64,000 nucleotides of DNA, from positions 4,216,001-4,280,000 of the forward strand of contig JAHREC010000011.1 in NCBI GenBank assembly GCA_020081605.1. The letters run 5' to 3'. Made by a program: the position numbers and the translations under genes. Positions 44,901-56,900 of the stretch are shown piece by piece. A model generated the notes under the pieces. The model did not search any database and had not been told where the DNA came from. It saw nothing but the letters and a program-made list of their open reading frames with translations. Each line of letters opens with the position of its first letter. Position 1 is the first letter of the stretch. This DNA is from Albifimbria verrucaria (taxonomy: Eukaryota; Ascomycota; Sordariomycetes; Hypocreales; Stachybotryaceae).

Positions 44901-47900
44901 AGGGCATCAAGGACGATTCGCATGCTCCAACCATCGTGGACAGCGTGATGGATGACCCAGAAGAAATAGATCTCGCCGTTGGCATCCTTTACAAGCGCAT
45001 AGCGGCAAAGTCGCGAACCGTAGCCCATTTCGACGAGCTGGGTCGATTTAATAAAGCCGTCCAGGGTGGTACCTTCGGTAGATTCCCAAGCCAGGTCATC
45101 CTTCACAACAACCTGGAAGGTGTTGCCGCTCTCGTGGATTATTCTGGTGCGGAGATTGGCGCATGAGACAACAGCTTGCTCCCAAGCTGCCTTGAACTTT
45201 TCGACGTCAACGAAACCAGCAAGTTTGTAGGCGTAGCGAGTGATATAGGATCCTGGCTGCTTTACGGCAAGAGCGATAAGACCCTCCTGGAGGCTTGAGC
45301 ATGGGTAAGCATCCTCAATAACTTGAGACCGTGCCAATTTGCATTGCGTTCGGATCTTATCGCTCAAGGCGAGTTGTTTCAGAGGCTCGCTCAATAGACT
45401 GAAGGGTGGTACTTGTGTAGAGCCTTGTGCGGACTCGTCAAGAGGCTGAACTTTTGAGGCAACAGCTGATAGTCGAGCATCATCAAATACGTCTTTGACC
45501 GTAAGAGCGAGCCCGTTTTCGCGTGCGGTGCTGACAAGTTGAATGGCTGCGATAGAATCACCACCAATTCGCAAGAAACTGTCATCTCTACCAATAGACT
45601 CCGCAGGAATCTTAAGGATTTGAGCCCAGAGGAGCTGGAGGCGACTCTCCATAGGCGTCTCGGGCGCTCTCTTCTTTCCATCGGCGAGCGAGTACTGCGC
45701 CAAATCATCCCTTGAAAGCTCTGCAGTAAGACGTTTCAGTCCATTGCGGTCCAACTTAGTAGACGTGATCGAGGGCATGTATCTGCAAGGGATGAATAGA
45801 GTTGGCACCATGTACCGAGGGAGAGATACGCTAAGCTGACCAACGAGGGCAGTAAGCTGGCTCTGAAGTTCCTCTGTGATAGGGAGGAAAACTTGTTCTC
45901 CATCAGAGTCAGTTTGAGCACCTGGTGCCCGGGTTTCATCACTGAAAGAAAAGTATGCCACAAGATTGGTTGCAGCCTCGGTCTTGAAAACATCGACAGC
46001 CACTTGCCGGGAACCTTCAAGAGAAGCAAGAATATGGTGTTCAACTTCACCTAGCTCCACTCGAAGACCGCGGATTTTAACCTGGGTATCCTTACGAGTA
46101 CCGAACTCGATAGTACCGTCTGGGTTATAGTAGCAAAGATCTCCAGATTTATAGAAACGGTTCCAAGAGGAACTTTCTCTCTGAGGTGCCCAGTCAGGGA
46201 GTAGCCTGACCATAGAGGCTTCTGTCTTCTCAGGGTCGGAAAGGTATTCACGCAAAAGCGTCGGTCCTTGAATAACAACCTCACCAAGCGTTCCAATAGG
46301 AGCAAGACGCTGTGGGTTTTCTGGGTCAATAATCCAGCAGTAACCGCCCACGGGCCTTCCGACAGTTAAGGGAGATTCGTCAGAAGAGGTCCATTCGTGG
46401 AGAGTACTGAAAACGCAAGTCTCGGCAGGGCCCCAGCCGTTGACAAAGCGAACCTTGCCAAACCAGGTCTCGAAAATATCTCTTCCCACAGCCTCGCCAG
46501 CTAGCAGCAGCAATTCGAGGCTTGGTACATCGCTTGGCTTGAGGGTACGGACGAAGGCAGGCGTCAAAAAGGCCCAGTTAATTTGCAAGTCATGGATGAA
46601 TTCTTTCAAGCCGTTCATTCGGGTGGCATCCGACGGAATACAGAGACACGCGCCTGAAATAAGCGGCGCGACGATTTCACCGATACAGAGATCAAACACA
46701 TATGAGGCGAACTGTAGCATCCTCACATCAGGCGTCAGTCGGAGGCGCTTAGCGATGGCTGTTTGACTTGTGCAGACAGCTCCATGCTCCATAACGAGAC
46801 CCTTGGGGTACCTGTACTGCCTGAGGTGAAGAGAACATAGGCTGCGTTGCGAGATGAAACCTTTCTAGGACCAGACTGGCTCTTCTCTGTAGACTCGAGC
46901 AGCTTTTGATCCAGTGATGGTGAGACCTCAACTACTTGAGCAACTAGACCTTGACACAGACCCACGTTTGCAGGCGATGCAAGGGCTAGCTTGGCTTGGG
47001 TTTGCTTGACAACCTGCTGCTGGCGCTGAGCTGGGTGCGATGGGTCAAGAGGTACCCATGCACCGCCAGCTTTGTTGATGGCTAGAATTGCAACAAAGAA
47101 CCAAGCTGACTTTTCAAAGCAGACGTGAATAAGCTCGTCTGAGCTCACGTTGTATGAATCCACGAGGAAATGGGCAAGCCGGTTTGCAGCGCTGTTCAGC
47201 TGGCTGTATGTGAATTCGGCATCCCATGCTCGGATAGCAAGAGCTCCGGGCCTGATCTTGGCCTGTTGTTCCACAAGCTCATGGACACAAGTATCTAGGA
47301 CTTCTGGTGTCTCCGTGTTGCGGGCAATGGCTTGTTGCAAGTCCCAGTTGCCAGCAATTGAAATGGAGCCGAGCAACGTGTCATCCACTGCAAGTAGCTG
47401 CTGAACAACATGTTCAAACTGGTGTGCCAACGCATCAAGCTGGGTCTTAGCAAGGACATCCGTTTCGTAGAAGAGCTGAAGGTCAACATGGTCATCGTAC
47501 ATATGACCTTGGACAACAAGGGATAACTGAAGTAGTTTTGCATGCCAGCTTCCGCTGCCATCTTATCTGAGCCAGCAGTAATTAGTACAGCATCAGCTGA
47601 ATCTTCCACATAGCCAGCTTGTTGGGCAGGCTGGATAACCAGCAAGCTGGAGAAATCACAGGCATCGTGTGCATCAGCACTTAGCTTGGCGATGTTCTGC
47701 AGACCGAACTGTTCAAACGCAACCATCTCAGAGGCTTGGCTTTGAACCTCCATGAGGAATTTGGACATGCGCTGCTGGCGCTTAACTTGAACTCGTACGG
47801 GGATGGTTGCAATCATAGGACCTGGCATCGCTTCTAGACCAGGCACAGGAGCATGTCGACCGGAAACCGTTGTACCGAATGTAACATCGTCTGTATCGCA

Positions 47901-50900
47901 ATAACGAGCCAGTACAATAGCCCATGCAGCTCGCAAGATTGTTGCTTTGGTGACGGACGAGTTAGTTGAGCGAGGGAAAGGAATCGTCTTAGTGATGATC
48001 TCGGTCGAGCCGTTAGAGGTGACTTGCTTGGTGGGCGGGAACGTTGCTCTCTTGGCATCATGGAGCTGATCCAGCCAGTACTTGCTTGCTGCCTTCTGGT
48101 CGATGCTGCTGGTGTATCGAATGAAGCCAGAGTAAGGATGGAGAACGGGGGTGCAACGCCATGGTACAGGCGCTGAAGGATATTCTGTGCAATCAACATG
48201 CTCCAGCCGTCATAGACAGCGTGGTGTATGATCCAAATGAAGTAATTCTCGCCGTTTGACTCGCGGATAAGAGCATAACGGCACAGTGGCGAACCATAAC
48301 CCATTTCTGTCTTCTGATAGGCAGTCATGAATGAGCGGACATCCATACCCTTTGTTTCCTCCCAATGAGCCGGTTGGCTAATGAGAGCCTGGATCGTATT
48401 TCCTTCGAGGTGAACAATACGGGTACGCAGGTTTCCGGACAGCTCAATCGTTTGCTCCCAGGCATCTCTGAATCGATCGACATTGACAAATTCGGGCAGC
48501 TTGTACACGTATTTGGCGATGTAGGAACCTGGCTGTTTGACAGCTAGTGTCATCAAACCTTCTTGAAGCTTGGTGCAAGGGTAGGCGTCTTCGACATCCT
48601 CTCCAGGGGCGAGCTGGCACTGCTTCTCAATGATTCCACTGCGTGCTAGCTTACGGAAATGGTCATCCAGCAAGCTGAACGGCGCAATCTGCGTAATCTC
48701 ATCCGATTCGGATCCAGGGACAACTTCAACGGCCTTGGCAGCAACAGCAGAAAGGCGAGGGTCATCGAAAACATCCCTGACAGTAAGTGAAATTCCAACC
48801 TCTCGAGCCAAGGTAATCAGGTGGATAGTGGTGATCGAATCACCGCCAATGCGAAGGAAGCTATCATCACGACCTATAGACTCAGCAGGGATATTGAGCA
48901 ACTCAGCCCACAATAATTGAAGTCGGCTCTCCATAGGAGTCTCAGGTGCGCGCTTTTCACCTCCAGATAAGGCATAAAGCGTAAGTTCTTCTTGGCTCAA
49001 TGCGGCAGTCATGCGGCGGAGTCCATTGCGATCAAGTTTCGTCGACGTGATGAATGGCATGTGTTTGCATGGAATAAACAGAGTAGGGACCATGTATCGA
49101 GGCAACGACACGCTCAGCTCACCCACCATAGCCAACAGCTGGCTTTGGAGCTCACTAGTAATGGGCAAGAAAATTCCGTCGAGAGCGTTTGTCGTTACGG
49201 TATCCTCATTAAAGCAGAGGTAGGACACGAGGTTAGTTCCTGCATCGGTCTTAAAGACATCGACTGCAACTTGACGAACAGATGGAAGGGAGTTTCTAAT
49301 GTGGTGTTCCACTTCGCCAAGCTCAACTCGCAGGCCTCGAATCTTGACCTGAGTATCCTTACGAGTAGAGAATTCGATCGTACCATCCGGGTTATAGTAG
49401 CAAAGATCGCCCGATTTATAGAAACGGTTCCACGATGGCAGCGAGCGGCGTGGGGCCCACTCAGGAAGCGATCGAACCATCGATGCCTCCGTCTTCTCAG
49501 GGTCTGCAAGGTACTCCCGCAATAAGGTAGGACCCTGGATAACAACCTCACCCAAGGTACCCGTGGGGGCTAGCTTTGTAGGATCAGAGGGGTCTACGAT
49601 CCAGCAGAAACCTCCAACTGGGCGACCAACATTGAGGAGGACTCGGACAGTGATTTCCACTCGTGAAGGGTGCTAAACACACAAGTCTCGGCCGGTCCCC
49701 AACCATTGATAAGTCGCAATTTGCCAAACCAGGTCTCCAGAACATCTCGACCGACAGCTTCTCCAGCCAATAACAAAAGCTCCAAAGAAGGCACCTCTGA
49801 AGGCTTAAGCGTGCGGACGAATGCGGGGTCAGGAAAGCCCAGTTGATGTTCATAGCAGCAATGAAGTCCGTCAAGCCATTCATACGGATATCTTCGGATG
49901 GAACGCAAAGGCAGGCACCAGAGATAAGAGGCGCAACAATCTCACCAATACACAAGTCAAAGACGTAAGCAGCGAATTGCAACATTTTGACATCAGGGGT
50001 GAGTCCAAGCCGCTTTGCAATAGCAGTCTGACTTGTACAGACGGACCCGTGTTCCATAACAAGACCCTTAGGAGTGCCAGTAGATCCGGATGTGAACAGC
50101 ACATATGCGGCATTGCGAGGCGAGACGGGAACAACAGGACCTTGGTTGGAGGCCGCTGGATCTTGAGACAATTTCTTGTCAAGAGCAGGTGTCACTTCGA
50201 TCACTGTTGGTACAAGGCCGGAACAAAGCTCAACATTGGCTGGGGAGGCCAGGGCAAGCCGAGCTCGGGTTTGGCCGACAACCTGCTGTTGGCGTTGTGC
50301 CGGATGTGAGGGATCAAGGGGCACCCAAGCTCCTCCGGCCTTGTTGATAGCTAGAATTGATACGAAAAACCAGGCAGACTTTTCGAAGCAAACATGCACA
50401 AGATCATCAGGTCTTACACCAAAGCTCTTAACGAGGTAGTTGGCCAGCCTGTTGGCTGCGCGGTTGAGCTCATTGTACGTAAGTTGATGATCCCATGCAC
50501 GAATAGCCATAGCCTCAGGTCGTCGCTGGGCTTGTGCCTCAACGAGCTCATGGACACAGTGGTTGATGATTTCAGGGTCCTCTCCATTCCACTGAATTGC
50601 TTGCTGAAGATCCCATGGGCTAGCAAGAGCCAGATCACCAAGAGCAGAATTATCTTGAGCAAGCAACTGCTGAACCACATTCTCATATTGGTGTGAAAGT
50701 GCCTGCAACTTTGATTCGTTAAGATGCTCAGCATCATAGACAAGGAGGAGCTCCACATAATCGTCGTACATCAGGCCTTGTATAACGAGTGGGTAGTTGA
50801 AGTAGTTTTGCAGGCCTTCCTCTACCATGAAATCCTCGGAGTCACCAGACATAAGAATCTCGCTGGCATTGCTGTCCTTAGGAGCCATCTGCTGGGCAGG

Positions 50901-53900
50901 CTGGACAACCAACAAGCTGGAGAAATCACATGCATCCTGAGCGTCGGGGCCTAGCTTAGCAATGTTTTGCAAACCGAACTGCTCATAAGCGACCATTTCG
51001 GACGCCTGGTTTTGAACTTGGAGAAGGAAATCTGTCATGCGTTTCTGACGATCAAGACGAACTCGCACGGGAACTGTAGCGATCATAGGACCGGGCATGG
51101 CTTCCAGTCCTGGTACGGGTGCATGACGGCCGGAGACGGTAGTTCCAAAGCACACGTCATCGGTATCGCAGTAACGGGCGAGGATGATAGCCCAAGCGGC
51201 CCTGAGAATAGAGGCCTTTGTGATAGAGGTTTCCGTGGAGCGTGGGAAAGAGATCTTGGTCTTCATAATTCGGCTGACCTTTTCGGTATGAGATGAACCA
51301 GCCACGAGAGAACGAGGTGGGAAAGTAGCCCGTTTGGCGTCGTGAAGCTGATCTTTCCAATAATCACCAGCAGCATTTTCATCGATAGCGGTAGTGTACT
51401 TAATAAATCCAGAGTATGGTTGCAACGCAGGTGGCTCAAGACCCTCGTACATCTTGTACAAGGTATCGAGGATCAAACGCATAGACCAACCGTCGAAAAC
51501 AGTATGGTGGACGATCCAGACGAAGCACAAGTCGTTGTTCTCGTCTCTGACCAGAGCATATCTTGACAGTGAGGATCCATAGCTCATCTGCATCTTCTGG
51601 CTAGCAACCATGAACGAACGCAAATCCATACCTGATGTCTTCTCCCACCGGGTCTCCTCATTAATTACAGCCTGCACTGTGAGACCGCCAGCAAGGACAA
51701 TTCGAGTACGCATATTGGCACAGGTGTCCACAGTCTTGGCCCAAGCAGCCTTGAATCGGGCAACATCCACGCTTGAAGGAATTCTATAGACGTGTTTTGC
51801 GATATACGAACCAGGTTGCTTTGCGGCCAACGCCATGAGACCTTCTTGGAGAGCAGTGCATGGGTAGGCGTCTTGGACGGCCGACGAACTAGCAAGACCG
51901 CATTTCTTGGTAATCTCTGCAATGATGGTATCGACGTTGTTTGCTGGAAGCATACTGTAAGGTGTTGCTTCATAGACTGGACGGCTCTCGCCAGAAATGG
52001 CGGCCTCAGCCATATGCGAAAGGCGAGGGTCACGGAAGATAGTTGCCACGGTCATACGGATGCCATTTTGCGCAGCTTGAGAGACAAGCTGGATCGCGGT
52101 GATGGAGTCACCTCCAAGTCGGAGGAAGCTATCATTCTTACCAATGTCATCAGCAGGGATGTTGAGGACCTGAGCCCAGAGGTCTCTCAATTGGAATTCC
52201 ATTGCGGTTGTGGGAGGCTCGCTCTCCTCGGCGTCCGGCGCAAAACGCAGACGATCATGCGCCGATGTAGAGCGAGCGAGAGCAGCCAAAGCTCTTCGGT
52301 TGACCTTGCCTGAAGTGGTTTGCTCGGGCTTACCCTGGTATACCAAGTAGGTAGATGGAATCATGTAAGAAGGCAGTACAAGGTTGAGCGAAGAGTCCAG
52401 CTGTGCGATAAGCTTCTTGACTTCGTCTGTCACGTTTTCGAGGAGTTGCACGGGCAGTTCGGGGTGGAAGTTTGGTCCGTCGGTATACCAAAGGAAGGCC
52501 AAGAGGCTATCAGGTCCTTGCTCCTCTCCCTTCACAACTTCTACCATGGCACTAATTTCGGTGGGCAAGTGCTCGTGGATTCGGGCCTCAATTTCTCCCA
52601 GTTCCACACGTTGGCCGTGGAGTTTGATCTGGGTGTCCTTTCGTCCCATATAGTCGAATGTTCCGTCGTAATTTCGTCGAACAAGATCACCGGTTCTGTA
52701 TGCTCGTTGGCGACCCTCGCCGGGGAGCCAGTACGCGTCCTCCATCCAGTTCGCAGCAGCTTCGGCGCTGACGTTGATATACCCACGGGCAAGCATTGGT
52801 CCCTGAATCAGGAGTTCACCGATGCAACCCAGAGGGACGAACTGCCGGGGATTCGAGGGCTCAACAACCCAGAATGCGCTCGAAAGTGGCCTACCAAGGT
52901 TAGTGGACCTACCTGACTTACCTACTACAGAGTTCCAAGCACAAATGGAGGCTTCGGCAGGACCGTAAAGACCATGAAGCTCCACGGCATCCTTCCAACG
53001 ATCGGCAGATTTCTTGCTGATGGCTTCACCACCCAAGCAAACACACTTCAGCGTCGGAACCTCAGTAGGTGAAAGCAAATCGGCCACCGTCGGGGTGAGG
53101 AACACCCAATTGGCCTTGGTTGAGTTGACAACACCAGCGAGGTCGTTCATACGGTCATGATCAGAGGGCACACAGATGCAGCCACCACGCATGAGGGTGA
53201 CTAGGACATCCAAAATACCGACGTCAAAGGTGTAGGCGGAGAACTGGAACACACGTGTACCAGGGCCGATGCCCAGGTCAGCGCCATAGGCGTCCGAGGA
53301 AGAGCATGTTGCATCATGTTGCATGATCATACCCTTCGGCTTTCCGGTACTACCTGAAGTGAAGATGACAAAGCACGCGTTCTGGGGCTCTGCGTTGGAT
53401 ACAATAGGTCTGACTGGGTCCGATAATTCCAGTAGAACTTCCTCGTCAACGAGGAAGACATTCACATTGATTCCGTCTAAGGCAGACTGGGAGGACGGCG
53501 CGGCAAGGACGAGAGTGGCATTTGTGTCCTCCAAGATGCTCTGCAGACGAGCAGATGGTGCCTTCGGGTCAAGTGGAACGAATGCACCTCCAGCCATCTC
53601 AATAGCAACCATTGCAACGATTGCCCAGGTCGATTTCGGGAAGCAGATCGGTACCATCTTTTCGGGTCCAACACCAAACTCCTGGAGCTTCAAAGCAAGG
53701 CGTGACGCGAAATGACCAAGTTGGGCATATGTCAAATCACCATCCCAAGATGCCACGGCAGGGTCATTGGGTCGAACTTGGATCTGCTCGCTGATCTTCC
53801 AGTGGGTGCAGGAAGCTGTGGCTTCGGTAAGTCTGTTTGCTTCGATGGCACGATCGAGATCCCAGGAGTCAACAAGCGAGATCTCGCTAAATGGCCTGGT

Positions 53901-56900
53901 GTCCTGAGCAAGAAGCTGTCGCACAACGAACTCATAATGATGGGTCAGGCCCTCCAACTGGGCCTCGTCAAGGACGCTTGTGTCATAAGCCAGTCGCTGC
54001 TCGATCCTATCGTTGTAAATGTAGCTCATGATAACGAGAGGGTAATTGAAGTATCCCTTCATCGCCTCTTCAGCCATGTTTTGCTCCTCCTGGCCCATGA
54101 TGAGAATACCATCATCACTAGTATGGGCATGAGTAATCTGCTGGCCAGGTTGGATAACGAGTAAGCTGGAAAAGTCACAAGCATCCTTCGCATCTGGTCC
54201 TAGTCGAGAGATGCTTTGCAGACCAAACTGCTCATAAGGAATCATGTCTGTGGCTTGCTTCTGAACGTCCTGAAGGATATCGGAAATCGAGTTTCTCGCT
54301 GTCCAAGCGAACTCGGACAGGGACAGTGCCAATAACGGGACCTGGCATGGTTTCCAAGCCTGGAACGGAAGCTTGGCGACCAGACACAGTGGTACCAAAG
54401 CATACATCATCAGTGCCACAGTACTTGGCTAGGACGATGGCCCAAGCTGCACGGAGAATGGAAGCCTTGGTGATTGACGTGCTCTTAGCATCAGGAAGGT
54501 CAATTCGCTTGTCCATCATGCAAATCTCTCCACCCATACCCTGAATGGGAGGTGGGAACGAGGCGCGCTTAGCCTCATGAAGTTGCTTCCTCCAGTAGTC
54601 GCCCACAACCTCCTGGTCCAGATTCATAACGTACTTAATGAAACCGGAATGAGGTGATAGAGAGGGAGACTGCGATTGTGGTAGACCTGGAGAACTGTAT
54701 CTAAAACAATACGCATACTCCAACCATCGTGGATGGAGTGATGAACAAGCCAGATGAAATAGTTCTGGCCATTTTCTTGTCTAATAATGGCATAACGGCA
54801 CAGCCTCATACCATAGCTCATCTCCATCTTGTTGGACTCCTCCATGTAGGAGCGTACGGTGTGTGAGCCAGTGTTTTCCCAAGAAATATCGTCCTTGATA
54901 ATGGCCTGGATAGTGAACCCACGGTCGTGGATGATTCTCGTGCGCAAGTTAGCGCAGAGCTGGACCGCGGTTTCCCACGAGTTCTTAAAGCGGTCAAGGT
55001 CGACATGCTCAGGTAGTCGGTAAATGTACTTGGTGATGTAAGATCCAGGGTACTTGGCGGCGAGGGCAATGAGACCTTCCTGCAACTTTGTGCAAGGATA
55101 GGCATCTTCCACCTCTTGGCTGCTCGAAAGGCCGCACTGCCTGCGCAACTCACCACCAAAGACCACCTCGCGCTCTTCTTCACTGAGGAGAGAGAGGGCT
55201 CGGTGTGCATATCCGCCCTGTCTCCATCGGTGATCTCTGTAGCAGCTGCGGCTACAGCGGACAAACGCGCGTCGTCAAAGATATCCTTAACAGTGAGAGA
55301 AATGCCCGCCTCACGAGCCTTGGAAACAAGATGGATAGCAGCAATAGAGTCACCACCCATCCGCAAGAAACTATCATCTCGACCGATCGACTCTGTAGGC
55401 AGACTCAGAAGTTCAGCCCACAGGAGCTGCATGCGACTTTCCATTGGAGTCTCCGGCGCTCTCTTCTTGCCATCGACCAAGGAATAGCTCGCCAAGTCCT
55501 CACGACTCAACGCCGCTGTCAGTCGTTTCAAGAGGTTACGATCAAGCTTTGTTGATGTGATGGAGGGCATGTAACGGCACGGAATAAACAGTGAGGGAAT
55601 CATATATCGGGGAGTGAGACGCTGAGCTGACCGACCATAGCAGTGATCTGAACCTGCAAATCGGAAGTCAACGGCATGAAGACGGTGTCATCAGTATCGG
55701 CCGACTTAGTTCCAGCTATCCTCGTATCATCGTTATAGCAAAGGTAGGATACCAAACCTGTACCGCTCTCGGTCTTGTACACATCAACAGCAACCTGTCG
55801 CACGGCATCAAGGGCCTCTCGAATGTGGTGCTCAACTTCACCAAGCTCGACTCGAAGACCACGGATCTTGATCTGGGTGTCCTTACGGGTTGAAAATTCG
55901 ATCGTACCGTCAGGATTGTATGAGCAAAGATCGCCAGACTTGTAAAAGCGATTCCAATGCTTTAAATCCCGACGAGGCGCCCATGATGGCAATGACCTGA
56001 CCGACGATGCCTCAGTTCTTACAGGATCGGCAAGATACTCTCGTAGTAAGGTAGGGCCTTGGATCACCACCTCACCGAGGGCTCCAACCGGCGCCAATCG
56101 TTGAGGGTCCTCGGCATCAACGATCCAACAGAAACCTCCCACAGGACGACCAACTGTTAGAGGCGATTCCTCCTTCGATTTCCACTCATGGAGCGTACTG
56201 AAGACACAGGTCTCAGCCGGGCCCCAACCGTTCACTAGGCGGACCTTGCCGAACCATGTGTCAAGAATGTCTCGGCCTACAGCTTCACCTGCCAGCAGGA
56301 TAAGCTCAAGGCTAGGTACGCTTTCCGGTCGCAAAGTTCGAATAAAAGAGGGTGTTAAGAAGGCCCAGTTGATGTCCATATCAGCGATAAACTGGGTAAG
56401 ACCGTTCATACGAGTTTCTTCGGATGGAATGCAGAGGCAGGCACCGTGGAGGAGAGGAGCGACGATCTCACCAATACTCAAATCAAACACATATGCCGCG
56501 AACTGCAAGATCCTAACATCGGAGGTAAGTCCCAGACGCTTGGCAATAGCCCTCTGACTAGTACAGACGGAGCCATGTTCCATGACCAAACCCTTAGGTG
56601 TTCCTGTTGAACCGGACGTGAAAAGCACATAGGCAGCGTGTCGAGGGGTGACTTCGGTCTCGGGCGCAGTCAAACCAGCTTGCTTGTTCGATTCCTCTAG
56701 TTTCCGGATGAAAGTCTCTGAAACTTCCACAACGTTTGATACCAAACCACTGCATAGAGGAACATTCGAGGAGGACGAGAGCGCAAGCTTGGCCTTAGTC
56801 TGAGACACAACTTGCTGCTGGCGCTGAAGTGGATGCGAAGGATCGAGGGGACCCATGCGCCACCAGCCTTGTTGATAGCGAGGATTGAGACGAAAAACCA

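Noticed and set aside
52230..53810. Assigning Pro or pipecolate to the DVLFCGLIC modules
   Set aside because: The idea fits the peptaibiotic context, but I cannot recall a verified matching code, so it is only mentioned as a weak guess.
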